From Arcticibacter eurypsychrophilus (GTDB taxonomy: Bacteria; Bacteroidota; Bacteroidia; Sphingobacteriales; Sphingobacteriaceae), in the NCBI RefSeq assembly GCF_001730525.1, contig NZ_MDFN01000011.1:1-64000 (forward strand): 64,000 bases of DNA. Direction: 5' to 3'. This document shows positions 26,778 to 37,159 of this stretch, in pieces. The notes below the pieces were generated by a model that worked only from the letters and a program-made list of their open reading frames with translations, searched no databases and was not told the origin of the DNA. Position numbers and translations under genes: made by a program. The stretch's first letter is position 1, and each line of letters opens with the position of its first letter.

Positions 26778-27656
26778 TTAGCCTAGCTTAGCTAGTTCTT
26801 CAGCCATTGCAGCACCTATTTCAGCAGGTGATTCCACTACGCGGATCCCACATTCTGTCATAATACGCATTTTAGCAGCAGCTGTATCATCAGCACCACC
26901 TACTATTGCACCCGCATGGCCCATTCTACGTCCCGCAGGGGCAGTCTGACCAGCAATGAACCCAACAACAGGTTTAGTGCCATTTTCTTTAATCCACAGA
27001 GCCGCTTCAGCTTCCATTCCGCCACCAATTTCACCAATCATGACGATTCCTTTTGTTTCCGGATCTTCCATGAGCAGTTTAACCGCTTCAACAGTCGGTG
27101 TACCTATGATCGGATCTCCACCAATACCAATAGCAGTGGTGATCCCTAATCCTGATTTGACAACCTGATCTACTGCTTCATAAGTCAATGTCCCTGATTT
27201 AGAAACAATGCCAATTGAGCCTTTTTTGAAGATAAATCCTGGCATAATACCAATCTTTGCTTCGTCAGCTGTTATTATTCCCGGGCAGTTTGGACCAATA
27301 AGGCGACAATCTTTACCCGATATATATTCCTTAACAAGGATCATATCTTTCGTAGGAATACCTTCCGTTATACAAACGATAACTTTAATACCTGCTTCAG
27401 CTGCTTCTAAAATAGCGTCGCCTGCAAAAGCAGGAGGCACAAATATGATAGATACATCAGCACCAGTCTTTTCAACTGCCTCTTTAACAGTGTTGAATAC
27501 AGGTCGGTCCAGATGGGTTTGTCCTCCTTTTCCTGGAGTAACACCACCTACAACCTGTGTTCCGTACTCAATCATTTGGGTCGCATGATAAGTACCTTCA
27601 TTTCCGGTGAAGCCCTGAACAATAACTTTGGAATTCTTATTAACTAATACACTCAT
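26778..27656 (-). CDS. sucD: succinyl-CoA ligase alpha subunit
   Basis: SucD with SucC converts succinyl-CoA to succinate and makes ATP or GTP. The 292-residue protein begins [20 protein letters not shown], has the CoA-binding Rossmann region, the loop [18 protein letters not shown], and the phospho-histidine in [10 protein letters not shown]. Length is standard. No sucC is in the window; separated sucC and sucD genes are common in Bacteroidota. Convergent with aconitase. Confidence 0.96.
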   Translation of the reverse strand: MSVLVNKNSKVIVQGFTGNEGTYHATQMIEYGTQVVGGVTPGKGGQTHLDRPVFNTVKEAVEKTGADVSIIFVPPAFAGDAILEAAEAGIKVIVCITEGIPTKDMILVKEYISGKDCRLIGPNCPGIITADEAKIGIMPGFIFKKGSIGIVSKSGTLTYEAVDQVVKSGLGITTAIGIGGDPIIGTPTVEAVKLLMEDPETKGIVMIGEIGGGMEAEAALWIKENGTKPVVGFIAGQTAPAGRRMGHAGAIVGGADDTAAAKMRIMTECGIRVVESPAEIGAAMAEELAKLG

Positions 27657-27715
27657 TGGTCGGATTTTAAGATATGCAAAACTAAGAGATTAGCTTAATA
27701 AGCCAAACCTTTTTG

Positions 27716-29491
27716 TCAGCTTACCGTAGATTTTTCAATTCCGGCCGAATTAAACTGCAGATCGAACAACCGTTTGTAGAATCCATTGAGCTGTAAAAGT
27801 TCCTGATGGGACCCGATTTCCTGAATCTCTCCCTGATCAAGCACAATGATTTTATCGGCATTCTGCACCGTAGACAGCCTATGCGCAATCACAATAGAGG
27901 TACGACCTTTCACAAGCCGCTGTAGTGTAGATTGAATTAGTAACTCGGTTTCTGTATCTACTGATGATGTTGCTTCATCTAAAACCAGAATTTTAGGATT
28001 GTAAATTAAAGCACGGATAAAAGAGATGAGCTGCGCCTGACCGGCAGAAAGCGTGGAACCCCGTTCCATTACGTTATAATCATACCCACCAGGTAGTCGC
28101 TCAATGAATTCATGGGCTCCTGCCTCTTTAGCAGCTTCAATTACATCTGCTTTCTGGATATTGGGGTCTCCCAAAGTAATGTTATTTTCAATCGTATCCG
28201 TAAAAAGGAAAACATCCTGAATAACAGTGGCTATTTTTGAACGGAGATAAGGTAAGGAGTAATCTCTGATATCATGGTCATCAATTTTAATACTTCCTTT
28301 TCCTATGCTATAAAACCTATTCAGTATATTAATAATGGACGATTTGCCTGCGCCGGTAGCACCCACAATAGCTAACGTTTCGCCTGGTTTTACTTTAAAA
28401 CTGACATCTTTCAGAACCCATTTCTCTTCGGTATAGGCAAACCAGACATGCTCAAAGGATATAGACCCGGTAAAAATCTCCGGACTGTAGTCGCCTGTAT
28501 TTACTTCCTCCTCCTTGCTGTCCAACAAAGTAAATACACGTTCGGCTCCAACCATACCCATTTGAAGAGTGTTAAATTTATCTGCCAATTCACGTATGGG
28601 TCGGTACAATAAATTAATATACATGATAAAAGAAACGATCACACCCGGAGACAGGTTGTTTTCTATAATAGACTTCGATCCATACCATACCAGCAAACCA
28701 ATGGAAAGTGACGATATCACTTCTACAACAGGAAAAAATATGGAATAATACCAGTTTGACCTGATGTTTGCATCTCTGTGTTTAGCGTTAATCTTCTTAA
28801 ACTTGTGCATCTCCTGGTTTTCACGGGCAAAATATTTTATAATGCTCATCCCGGTAATATGTTCCTGCAAAAAGGTATTCAAGTTACTTACCTGACTGCG
28901 GACATCCTGAAAAGCCGATTTTATAGCTTCTTTAAATACATAAGTAGCTAACATCAGCAAAGGCATCGGGGCCAATACAATGAGGGTCAGTTTCCAGTCC
29001 ACGTAAAGCATTACTCCAATGATGGCAAATACTTGCAGGATATCTCCAACAATGACAATCAGTCCTTCCGAAAATATATCAGCAATGGTTTCCAGGTCAG
29101 AAACAGTACGTGTGATCAGTTGCCCGATAGGAGTACGGTCAAAAAAACGAAGTTTAAGTTTGGTGATATGATTAAATACATGAATCCTTAAATCGCGGAT
29201 AGTAGACTGTCCAAGTACGTTGGTTAAATAAGTATGAAAATATTGAATAATCGTTTGCAAAATGAGCAGAACGATCAGTATAATAGTCATGAAAACTAAT
29301 CCCTGAAAATCATTTTCAAATACATAATGATCGAGTGTATATTGAATAAGAAAGGGGCGGAGTGGAGCCACTATGGCCAGAAGTACAGTTAACACCACAC
29401 ACCATACGAACATCTTATGGTAAGGTTTGATATAGAGGTATATCCTTTTTAATAAATTTATATCATATGCTTTTCCGCTAATCTTCGCCAT
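27716..29491 (-). CDS. ABC exporter, fused permease and ATPase (MsbA-like)
   Basis: A 591-residue half-transporter. The N-terminal half (about 1-320) has six transmembrane helices, with the coupling and intracellular motifs FDRTPIGQLITRTVSD. The C-terminal ATPase has Walker A GATGAGKSS, the Q-loop in TVIQDVFLF, signature LSAGQ, Walker B ILVLDEATSS and the H-loop AHRLST. It probably works as a dimer exporting a lipid, peptide or drug. Substrate cannot be read from the sequence. The layout is close to the MsbA/BmrA class. It lies 60 bases before sucD on the same strand. Confidence 0.93.
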   Translation of the reverse strand: MAKISGKAYDINLLKRIYLYIKPYHKMFVWCVVLTVLLAIVAPLRPFLIQYTLDHYVFENDFQGLVFMTIILIVLLILQTIIQYFHTYLTNVLGQSTIRDLRIHVFNHITKLKLRFFDRTPIGQLITRTVSDLETIADIFSEGLIVIVGDILQVFAIIGVMLYVDWKLTLIVLAPMPLLMLATYVFKEAIKSAFQDVRSQVSNLNTFLQEHITGMSIIKYFARENQEMHKFKKINAKHRDANIRSNWYYSIFFPVVEVISSLSIGLLVWYGSKSIIENNLSPGVIVSFIMYINLLYRPIRELADKFNTLQMGMVGAERVFTLLDSKEEEVNTGDYSPEIFTGSISFEHVWFAYTEEKWVLKDVSFKVKPGETLAIVGATGAGKSSIINILNRFYSIGKGSIKIDDHDIRDYSLPYLRSKIATVIQDVFLFTDTIENNITLGDPNIQKADVIEAAKEAGAHEFIERLPGGYDYNVMERGSTLSAGQAQLISFIRALIYNPKILVLDEATSSVDTETELLIQSTLQRLVKGRTSIVIAHRLSTVQNADKIIVLDQGEIQEIGSHQELLQLNGFYKRLFDLQFNSAGIEKSTVS

Positions 29492-29865
29492 CCATCAATT
29501 TTTTCATTGCAAAATTACAATTTTTAGAGTCAACACTATATTAAGACAACTGGGAATTAATTTAAAAAATTCCTGTTCTGCGGTATAGACAGAAGAAAAG
29601 ATAAAAGAAAAGGTTATTCCTGTTAACTAATGCATAAAAATAGAAGATTTAAATTTCACCCTATCCCCACTTAAGTCATATCCTTGTGGAGAAGCTGCGG
29701 AGAAGCTGGGTAGAAAGTGAAGAGGAATTGCACTCTAGTTATATGCCAGCTAATTCTATTTTTAACCGTAATACAGATAGGATTAATTGCTTAACATGAA
29801 TTTAACATTTAGTCTGATAATGTTAAGTAATCTTAATAGTTTTACTTTTTTAAGATTAACTAATA
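29492..29865. other. intergenic region, no gene seen
   Basis: A 374-base AT-rich spacer between the divergent ABC exporter and porin genes. It contains a short direct repeat of GGAGAAGCTG near 29690-29710. I see no convincing ORF, RNA gene or strong hairpin. Confidence 0.5.
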
Positions 29866-31065
29866 ATGCCACAGATTAAGCATACCTTCTTATCCTTTTT
29901 ATTTTTATTTATTACCCATAGTGTCCTTGCCCAAGGTGAAGTGGATGAACGTCCAATGCTTTTCAAAATGAAAGGGTTAGAAGTAGTAACCAAAGATTCC
30001 TCTTTCTATGCCAACTTTCGTTTTAGAATGCAAAACAGAATGGGTTTTTATACAAAAGGTGGCGATGATTTGGGTATCTCAGAGTGGGATGCACGGGTAA
30101 GGCGCCTCCGCCTACGGGTAGACGGCTATGTGCTGAGTCCTAAAATTGGTTATAGTATTCAACTTGCATTCACAAGAAGTGATCAGGACTTTGACAATAC
30201 CGGGATTGCTAATATTGTTCGTGATGCCGTGGTCTTTTATCACTTTACTGATAAATTCTATATCGCTTTCGGGCAGAATAAGCTTCCCGGAAACAGACAG
30301 AGGGTGAATTCATCAGGACAGCTACAGTTTGTTGACCGATCAATAGTGAATGGGATCTTTACAGTCGATCGTGATTTCGGCCTTAAGGCCTATTACAACA
30401 ATACGATTGCCGATATGCCTTACCGTGTCAAAGCGGCAATTACAACAGGCGAAGGCCGTAGTGTAAATGGCACAGACAATGGATTGGCTTACACCGGAAG
30501 AGTAGAGATTCTTCCTTTGGGCCTGTTTAAAAATGATGGTGACTATTCTGAGGGTGACTTGGAAAGAGAGGAAACTCCCAAACTAGCAATAGGAGGAGGG
30601 TACAGTTATAATGTAAAAACAAATCGTACCGGTGGCCAGTTAGGCAAAGAATTATATGCTCAAAGGGATATGGGAACGGCAATATTCGATATAATCTTCA
30701 AATATAATGGCTGGGCCTACCAATCTGAATTTCTTAAACGCAGATCAGTTAACCCCCTTACCTTCAATACAGCAAATGATGTTAGGTATGTATATGCAGG
30801 TTGGGGAAATAATAATCAGGTCTCCTACTTGTTTAAAAATAATATTGAAACCGCATTCCGGTATTCCATTGTTCAGCCTGAACATCAAACCTCTATATAT
30901 GAAAATAGAAAGGAAGTGGCCGAAGCAGGTTTATCTAAATACTTTAGAAATCATCGTATCAAAGCACAATTTAACTTAAATTATAATACGGAAGAAGGTG
31001 ATTGGAACATCCACAATACGAATAATTATTGGGGTGCCTTATTTCAGGTTGAACTAGGAATCTAA
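29866..31065 (+). CDS. OprO/OprP-like outer-membrane porin
   Basis: A 399-residue outer-membrane porin. A signal peptide (1-22, ending VLAQ) is followed by FRFRMQNRMGFYTK and WDARVRRLRLRVDGYVLSPKIG, the N-terminal strands of the phosphate-selective porin O/P family, then FYIAFGQNKLPGNRQRVNSS and alternating strands ending FQVELGI. In this family substrates vary (phosphate, pyrophosphate, other anions). It lies 92 bases upstream of a predicted bicarbonate-uptake unit on the same strand, so an anion role fits, but that is inference from position. Confidence 0.85.
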   Translation: MPQIKHTFLSFLFLFITHSVLAQGEVDERPMLFKMKGLEVVTKDSSFYANFRFRMQNRMGFYTKGGDDLGISEWDARVRRLRLRVDGYVLSPKIGYSIQLAFTRSDQDFDNTGIANIVRDAVVFYHFTDKFYIAFGQNKLPGNRQRVNSSGQLQFVDRSIVNGIFTVDRDFGLKAYYNNTIADMPYRVKAAITTGEGRSVNGTDNGLAYTGRVEILPLGLFKNDGDYSEGDLEREETPKLAIGGGYSYNVKTNRTGGQLGKELYAQRDMGTAIFDIIFKYNGWAYQSEFLKRRSVNPLTFNTANDVRYVYAGWGNNNQVSYLFKNNIETAFRYSIVQPEHQTSIYENRKEVAEAGLSKYFRNHRIKAQFNLNYNTEEGDWNIHNTNNYWGALFQVELGI

Positions 31066-31099
31066 GTTTCATATATAATTTAAGTGTAATTTCCTCGTT

Positions 31100-31150
31100 G
31101 ATAACGATAAAACTAAAAGCTATTTTGTTAGTTTTGCTGTAGATGTTATC
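31100..31150. promoter_or_regulatory. nested inverted repeats over a TAnnTTTG promoter element
   Basis: TAGTTTTG (31129-31136) matches the -7 consensus. It overlaps the right arm of an 8-base inverted repeat (31109-31116 and 31128-31135), itself enclosed by a 6-base pair GATAAC/GTTATC (31100-31105 and 31145-31150). The gene start at 31157 follows. An operator for a dimeric regulator would look like this. Confidence 0.4.
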
Positions 31151-31156
31151 ACACAC

Positions 31157-31483
31157 ATGAGAAAAGCACTTGCCAAAAGACTCTTCAGCATATTTTTCTT
31201 GTCTATCTTTCTAAGTAAGATGGTGATTTCCATCGCACCCCTGATTATTGCTCATCTTGATTCAAAAAGCGTGAATAGTGTGATCATGCAACTGGAGATA
31301 GAGCATCCTAAATCAGTAGATGTTAAGGACTCCGCAATAAAAGAGTTTTTAAATCTTCACACGTTAAGCATTACGCCATTAAATCCTTTATTGATTTTAA
31401 TGCCTGTTATTGTGATATCTGATCATGATAAACATATTAGGTCCTTCTATCCTGTTGTACCTACCCCTCCTCCAAACGTTTAA
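31157..31483 (+). CDS. small hypothetical membrane or exported protein
   Basis: A 108-residue protein I do not recognise. Residues 1-31 form a signal peptide or membrane anchor (RLFSIFFLSIFLSKMVISIAPLII). A second hydrophobic stretch lies at about 78-90 (NPLLILMPVIVIS), and the C-terminus is proline-rich (VVPTPPPNV). It sits directly downstream of a promoter-like element and 88 bases before the SulP transporter gene, so it is probably the first gene of that unit. No cysteine or metal motif is seen. Function is unknown. Confidence 0.55.
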   Translation: MRKALAKRLFSIFFLSIFLSKMVISIAPLIIAHLDSKSVNSVIMQLEIEHPKSVDVKDSAIKEFLNLHTLSITPLNPLLILMPVIVISDHDKHIRSFYPVVPTPPPNV

Positions 31484-31571
31484 TTTTTGCAGTTATCCTA
31501 TATCAGCCATTCTGATATAAATTTTGTTAATAAATACAAATTTACCTTCTTAAACTTAAGCAGATCAAATT

Positions 31572-33146
31572 ATGCCTGCATCAAAGATTTTTGCGAGATA
31601 TTTATCGCCTAAAAATTTAAAAAAAGACCTTCCCGCAAGCTTAGTTGTCTTTCTGGTTGCATTGCCTTTGTGTTTGGGTATTGCCCTTGCATCCGGAGCG
31701 CCACTATTTGCCGGTTTATTAACCGGTATTATAGGTGGAATTATTGTTTCTACCGTAAGTGGATCTCAATTAAGCGTGAGCGGTCCGGCTGCTGGCCTAA
31801 CTGTAATTGTATTCACTGCAATAGCCCAGTTGCAAAGTTTCGACATTTTCTTGCTGGCCGTAGTGCTAGCAGGCATTATTCAGATAATATTAGGTCTTGT
31901 AAAAGCCGGTACAATTGCCAGCTATTTCCCTTCATCTGTAATTGAAGGGATGCTAGCAGCTATCGGAATTATTCTTATTCTAAAACAACTTCCCCATGCA
32001 GTAGGGTATGATAATGATTTTGAAGGTAATGAGAGTTTTGTAGCTGGGGCTAATAATACCTTCTCTGCGTTAAGTGAGGCGTTAAGCCGGATTAGCTATG
32101 GTGCTGTCATTATTAGTCTTATTTCTTTAGCTGTATTGATTTATTGGCCTAAGGTAAAAAAGGTAAACAGTATTCCCGCCCCTTTAATCGTTGTGATTGT
32201 TGGGATCGTTTTAAATATCGTATTCAGTGGAACTTCTTTATCCATCCAAGCTGAACACCTGGTGCGAGTTCCCGTTGTTGAGTCATTCGGTCAATTTACA
32301 AGCTTATTTGTAACACCTGATTTTAGTCAGATTACTAACCCTCTTGTATGGACAGTGGCTTTTACAATTGCAATAGTGGCCAGTTTAGAGTCATTGCTAA
32401 GTTTAGAAGCTGTTGATAAAATTGACCCCTATAAAAGGGTGTCTCCAACCAACCGTGAACTTATTGCCCAAGGAATAGGAAATATGGCATCTGGATTAAT
32501 AGGTGGATTGCCTCTTACAGCAGTAATCGTTCGCTCTTCAGCAAATGTAAATTCGGGAGGTAAGACCAAAATGAGTAGTTTTTTCCATGGTATTTGGTTG
32601 CTAGCATCGCTGCTTCTGATTCCCGGAATAATCAACAGTATCCCACTGTCTTGTCTGGCAGCCGTGTTATTGTTCACTGGTTACAAACTAGCAAACGTTC
32701 ACCTCTTTAAGAAAATGTGGAAAGAGGGAAAGTCTCAGTTTATACCTTTTATAGTAACTATCGTAGCCGTTGTGTTTACCGATTTACTTAAAGGCGTAGC
32801 CATAGGGATGGTTATCGGGATCTTTTATATTCTTCGTAATAATATGCGCAATCCATATTTTTATACCATAAGCAGGGAAGGGGATAAGAAAATAATCCAT
32901 ATTAAACTTTCGGAGGAGGTATCTTTCCTGAATAAAGCAGCAATCTCATATACTTTAAACAATTTACCTAAGGAATCAGACGTTATTATTGACGGAACAA
33001 ATTCCAGATATATCGATCCTGATGTACTCGAAGTTATTCACAACTTCAAGCATTCTGCTTATTCAAAAGCAATAATTGTAAGGCTCATTAATGTCAAAAA
33101 ACAATATGACATTCCACAATTAAAAGATCTGATTTTTAAACCCTAG
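31572..33146 (+). CDS. SulP family inorganic anion (bicarbonate/sulfate) transporter
   Basis: A 524-residue SulP/SLC26 transporter. KDLPASLVVFLVALPLCLGIALASGAP begins the first helix and carries the family's PLxLGIAxASG motif. Ten or more further membrane segments follow, with VSGPAAGLTVIV and an amphipathic SLESLLSLEAVDKID stretch. A C-terminal STAS-like domain (about 430-524) completes the layout. The next gene, 12 bases downstream, is a beta-carbonic anhydrase; this pairing points to bicarbonate rather than sulfate as the substrate, although that is inferred from context. Confidence 0.92.
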   Translation: MPASKIFARYLSPKNLKKDLPASLVVFLVALPLCLGIALASGAPLFAGLLTGIIGGIIVSTVSGSQLSVSGPAAGLTVIVFTAIAQLQSFDIFLLAVVLAGIIQIILGLVKAGTIASYFPSSVIEGMLAAIGIILILKQLPHAVGYDNDFEGNESFVAGANNTFSALSEALSRISYGAVIISLISLAVLIYWPKVKKVNSIPAPLIVVIVGIVLNIVFSGTSLSIQAEHLVRVPVVESFGQFTSLFVTPDFSQITNPLVWTVAFTIAIVASLESLLSLEAVDKIDPYKRVSPTNRELIAQGIGNMASGLIGGLPLTAVIVRSSANVNSGGKTKMSSFFHGIWLLASLLLIPGIINSIPLSCLAAVLLFTGYKLANVHLFKKMWKEGKSQFIPFIVTIVAVVFTDLLKGVAIGMVIGIFYILRNNMRNPYFYTISREGDKKIIHIKLSEEVSFLNKAAISYTLNNLPKESDVIIDGTNSRYIDPDVLEVIHNFKHSAYSKAIIVRLINVKKQYDIPQLKDLIFKP

Positions 33147-33158
33147 AATTAAAAAACC

Positions 33159-33854
33159 ATGACAAAAGAAAATAATGCAGTAGTATCAGATAATGAGCTA
33201 CAGAATACACAAAGATACACATACGAGCAATTACTTGAGGGTAATAAAGTCTTTGTAGAAAATGAATTGAAACAAGATCCCGACTATTTTAAGAAATTGG
33301 CTGCCGGGCAGAACCCAAATGTACTATGGATAGGTTGTTCAGATAGTCGCGTTCCTGCAAATCAGGTTACCAACACTAAACCAGGTGATATATTTGTTCA
33401 CCGTAATATAGCGAATGTATGCGTGCATTCAGACATGAATATGCTTAGCGTGTTGGATTATGCAGTGAATGTATTAAAGGTAAAACATGTTATTGTAGCT
33501 GGCCATTACGGATGCGGAGGAGTGGCTGCAGCGATGACCAATAGACAGTTTGGCTTGATTGATAACTGGCTAAGACATATAAAGGATGTTTACAGACTTC
33601 ATTCCCATGAACTAGATCTAATTACAGATGATAAAACACGCGCCAATCGTCTGGTAGAATTAAACGTAATTGAACAAGTATTCAATTTATGTAAAACTAC
33701 TATTGTGCAAAATGCATGGCGTGAAAGAACTGATTTGGAAATCCATGGTTGGGTTGTCGATATCAGTACCGGGTATGTCAAAGATATGCACGTAAGCTGC
33801 AGTAATTCAGATAATCTTGGTAAAGTATTTGCTCTTAATCAGAACGAAAATTGA
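33159..33854 (+). CDS. can: beta-class carbonic anhydrase
   Basis: Reversibly hydrates CO2 to bicarbonate. The 231-residue protein has all beta-class zinc residues: Cys60, Asp62 and Arg64 in GCSDSR, and His116 and Cys119 in GHYGCGG. The short distance to the SulP gene (12 bases) implies translation from one transcript. Together they could trap or equilibrate inorganic carbon for carboxylases such as the acetyl-CoA carboxylase encoded at 8.7-10.6 kb. No signal peptide, so cytoplasmic. Confidence 0.95.
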   Translation: MTKENNAVVSDNELQNTQRYTYEQLLEGNKVFVENELKQDPDYFKKLAAGQNPNVLWIGCSDSRVPANQVTNTKPGDIFVHRNIANVCVHSDMNMLSVLDYAVNVLKVKHVIVAGHYGCGGVAAAMTNRQFGLIDNWLRHIKDVYRLHSHELDLITDDKTRANRLVELNVIEQVFNLCKTTIVQNAWRERTDLEIHGWVVDISTGYVKDMHVSCSNSDNLGKVFALNQNEN

Positions 33855-33876
33855 AAGAAAAGCAAGCTGTTTAATA

Positions 33877-33961
33877 AAATAAGCTGGTAATATAAAATGA
33901 AATGCCCCCATAAAGTTAGAAACTTTATGGGGGCATTTCATTTTATATTACCAGCTTATTT
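33877..33961. repeat. perfect 41-bp palindrome (hairpin) between carbonic anhydrase and gcvP
   Basis: Arms 33877-33917 and 33921-33961 are perfect reverse complements over 41 bases, separated by only AGA. The core is GC-rich (ATGCCCCCATAAAG), the outer part AT-rich. It lies between convergent genes, starting 22 bases after the carbonic anhydrase stop and ending 14 bases from the gcvP stop, so it very likely works as a bidirectional terminator. The length and perfection far exceed the other terminators here. Confidence 0.95.
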
Positions 33962-33975
33962 AAAATTAAAGTTTT

Positions 33976-36855
33976 TTAAACACTAAGTTCAGCATAAGCC
34001 TCAATAGGAGGACATGAGCAGATTAATGTTCTGTCACCTTGAGTATCATTCACTCTACCTACAGCTGGCCAAAATTTATGTTCGGCTACATAAGGTAATG
34101 GAAATGCCGCTTTATGGCGACTATATGCCTTCTCCCATACATCAGCAGTAACAACCGACGCAGTATGAGGTGCATTTTTTAAGATGTTATCGTGTTTATC
34201 AGCACCATTCATAACCTCATCCACTTCAGCCCGAATAGCGATCATCGCATCACAAAAACGATCAAGCTCATGTTTGGGTTCTGATTCAGTAGGTTCAATC
34301 ATCAACGTTCCAGCTACAGGAAAGGAGACCGTTGGCGCATGAAAACCATAGTCCATCAATCGTTTCGCTATATCAGTCACCTCAACACCATCATGCTTAA
34401 ATGCCCTGCAATCTAAAATCATTTCATGAGCACATCTTCCCTGGCTACCGGAGTAAAGAACAGGGTAATAATTTTCCAATCGTGATTTAACATAGTTAGC
34501 GTTTAATATCGCATACCTTGTTGCATTTGTTAGTCCTTCAGTACCCATCATCGCAATATAGGCATGAGATATAAGAAGGATTGAAGCCGATCCCCAGGGA
34601 GCTGATGATACAGCTGAAATGGAATGCTCATTATTAATGTTTACTACCGAGTGTCCGGGTAAATAAGGTACAAGGTGTTTAGCTACACCAATTGGACCCA
34701 CACCGGGGCCACCTCCACCATGAGGAATACAGAAGGTTTTATGCAGATTCAGATGGCAAACGTCGGCACCAATAGTAGCGGGACTAGTAAGTCCTACCTG
34801 AGCGTTCATATTTGCACCATCCATATAAACCTGGCCACCATTCTGATGAATGATACTACAGATCTCAATAATAGCCTCTTCAAAAACACCATGAGTAGAA
34901 GGATAAGTAACCATCAGTGCGCAAAGATTCTCTTTATATTGAATGGCCTTGGCATTCAGATCTTCGACATCTATATTTCCGTTCTCATCACACTTAACCA
35001 CCACCACTTTCATTCCTGCCATAGAAGCAGAAGCAGGGTTAGTTCCATGCGCAGAAGCTGGGATCAGCACAATATTACGGTGACTCTCATTTCTATCCGC
35101 ATGGTAAGCTCTGATCACCATTAATCCCGAATATTCACCCTGAGCGCCTGAATTAGGCTGAAGGCTCATTTCCGCAAAACCGGTAATCGCACATAACCAC
35201 TCATTTAATTCGGAAATTACCTGCATATATCCACCAACCTGATCGGTGGGAGCAAAGGGATGAATTTTACTAAATTCTGCCCAGGTTACAGGAAGCATCT
35301 CGGTAGTCGCATTCAATTTCATTGTACATGATCCCAAAGGAATCATCGAATGACATAAGGAAAGATCCTTTGCTTCTAATGACTTGATATAGCGAAGCAT
35401 CTCATGCTCTGCATGATGTGAATTAAATATAGGATGAGTGAGATAAGATGAACTTCTTTCCAGTGCAGAAGGAATAGCTGATACAATCTCCTTTTTCAGA
35501 AGATCAGGATTTGCATCATTCAGCTGTTTTCCTTTTACTTTGGCAAAGAACTTAACGATCATTTTTACATCCCCAAGAGATGTTGTTTCATCAATAGAAA
35601 TGGTTACTTCAGAGCCATTGTAGGAAAAGTTAGACTCATTATTAATCGCTTCAGCATGAATTGAAGTACTCAGCTGACCCAGATCAAAACGTATAGTGTC
35701 GAAAAAGGAAATATTAAGTTGTTTATAATCCAGTTTTTCAAGCGATGCTGCAAGCAGTGTAGCCAAACTATGAATTCGTACCGCGATATTCTTAATTCCT
35801 GTAGGGCCATGATATACCGCATACATTCCTGCCATGATAGCAAGTAAAGCCTGAGCGGTACAAATATTGGATGATGCTTTATCTCTTCGGATATGCTGTT
35901 CCCTGGTTTGCAAAGCCATACGGAGCGCATAGTTGCCCGTGTTGTCAATCGTTACACCAATGATCCGTCCAGGGATGCTTCTTTTATATACATCCTTGGT
36001 GGCAAAGTATGCCGCATGCGGACCACCGAAGCCCATAGGTACACCAAAACGTTGAGTTGAACCAACTACCACATCAGCTCCCCATTCTCCCGGAGGAGTC
36101 AGGATAGCTAAACTCATGATATCAGCAACTACAGTTAGTTTAATATTCCGTTCATGAAGCTCAGCAGCAAAGTTAGTGTAGTCATAAATACAACCATTTC
36201 CTGCAGGATACTGAACAATTGCACCAAACATCATCTCGCTCAGCTCAATAGTTTCATGATTACCAATCACTAACTCAATTCCAAACGGTTTAGACCTGGT
36301 CTTCAGTACATCTATGGTTTGAGGAAAAAGATTTTCAGAGACAAAGAAGATATTAGCCTGTGGATTTTTACGTAAACCATATTGCATAAACATCGCTTCA
36401 GCTGCCGCAGTACCTTCATCAAGTAAAGATGCATTGGCAATTTCCATACCTGTAAGGTCAGCAACCATGGTTTGGAAATTCAATAAGGCCTGAAGGCGAC
36501 CCTGAGATACCTCTGCCTGGTAAGGCGTGTATTGAGTATACCATCCTGGGTTTTCAAATATATTCCTTTGGATAACAGGAGGGGTGATTGTATCGTAATA
36601 TCCTTTGCCTATAAAAGACTTAAATACTTTGTTTTTTGATGCAGTCCGCTTTAAATCATTGATATACTCAAATTCGCTCTTAGGTGCCGGAAGGTTCATT
36701 GGGACTTTAAGCCTGATCTGTTCCGGTACAGTCTGCTGAATAAGCTCATCCAGCGAGTTAACACCAATTGTAGCAAGCATTTCTGCTGTTCCTGTACCAT
36801 CAGGGGCTATATGACGCGATTCAAATTTTTCTTTAAAATCAGTATTTAAATTCAT
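33976..36855 (-). CDS. gcvP: glycine dehydrogenase (aminomethyl-transferring), P-protein
   Basis: The P-protein decarboxylates glycine and passes the aminomethyl group to lipoyl-GcvH in the glycine cleavage system, feeding one-carbon folate. The single-chain form has two PLP-type halves: the N-terminal half has [29 protein letters not shown], and the C-terminal half has the PLP lysine in HLNLHKTF followed by [14 protein letters not shown]. The frame is open nine codons further, but the ATG at 36855 ([12 protein letters not shown]) gives a natural start and 959 residues. No glycine riboswitch is evident upstream. gcvT and gcvH are not in the window. Confidence 0.96.
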   Translation of the reverse strand: MNLNTDFKEKFESRHIAPDGTGTAEMLATIGVNSLDELIQQTVPEQIRLKVPMNLPAPKSEFEYINDLKRTASKNKVFKSFIGKGYYDTITPPVIQRNIFENPGWYTQYTPYQAEVSQGRLQALLNFQTMVADLTGMEIANASLLDEGTAAAEAMFMQYGLRKNPQANIFFVSENLFPQTIDVLKTRSKPFGIELVIGNHETIELSEMMFGAIVQYPAGNGCIYDYTNFAAELHERNIKLTVVADIMSLAILTPPGEWGADVVVGSTQRFGVPMGFGGPHAAYFATKDVYKRSIPGRIIGVTIDNTGNYALRMALQTREQHIRRDKASSNICTAQALLAIMAGMYAVYHGPTGIKNIAVRIHSLATLLAASLEKLDYKQLNISFFDTIRFDLGQLSTSIHAEAINNESNFSYNGSEVTISIDETTSLGDVKMIVKFFAKVKGKQLNDANPDLLKKEIVSAIPSALERSSSYLTHPIFNSHHAEHEMLRYIKSLEAKDLSLCHSMIPLGSCTMKLNATTEMLPVTWAEFSKIHPFAPTDQVGGYMQVISELNEWLCAITGFAEMSLQPNSGAQGEYSGLMVIRAYHADRNESHRNIVLIPASAHGTNPASASMAGMKVVVVKCDENGNIDVEDLNAKAIQYKENLCALMVTYPSTHGVFEEAIIEICSIIHQNGGQVYMDGANMNAQVGLTSPATIGADVCHLNLHKTFCIPHGGGGPGVGPIGVAKHLVPYLPGHSVVNINNEHSISAVSSAPWGSASILLISHAYIAMMGTEGLTNATRYAILNANYVKSRLENYYPVLYSGSQGRCAHEMILDCRAFKHDGVEVTDIAKRLMDYGFHAPTVSFPVAGTLMIEPTESEPKHELDRFCDAMIAIRAEVDEVMNGADKHDNILKNAPHTASVVTADVWEKAYSRHKAAFPLPYVAEHKFWPAVGRVNDTQGDRTLICSCPPIEAYAELSV

Positions 36856-37159
36856 GAAAATGAAGGATAAAAGACAATGCAAAGATAAGAAAATGGCGTG
36901 AATTAAGAGATAGGATGGGTTTTATAAGAGGGAGGAAGAATTTTTACCATCAACAGAATATATTCCTAATTAATGCAGTCACACATTATTATATTATATA
37001 AAAATCAAAAGAAAGGAAACAATAATAGGTTCATAAAGACTTATAAAGACTATTCTTTGGTGAGAATCAGAATGGATTATCCTGAAATAACTCTTGATTA
37101 AAGAAGAATATTATAATTAACTAAAATTTTACGTATAAATACGCTTTAAAACGACCCGT

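Noticed and set aside
34675-35124. 149-codon plus-strand frame opposite gcvP
   Set aside because: Antisense to a strongly conserved gene; His/Ser-rich composition typical of a shadow frame.
37032-37051. Two copies of ATAAAGACT in the gcvP/pdxJ spacer
   Set aside because: Short, AT-rich, and likely chance or slippage.
36856-37159. Possible glycine riboswitch upstream of gcvP
   Set aside because: No recognisable aptamer core or paired stems on the minus strand; only AT-rich sequence.
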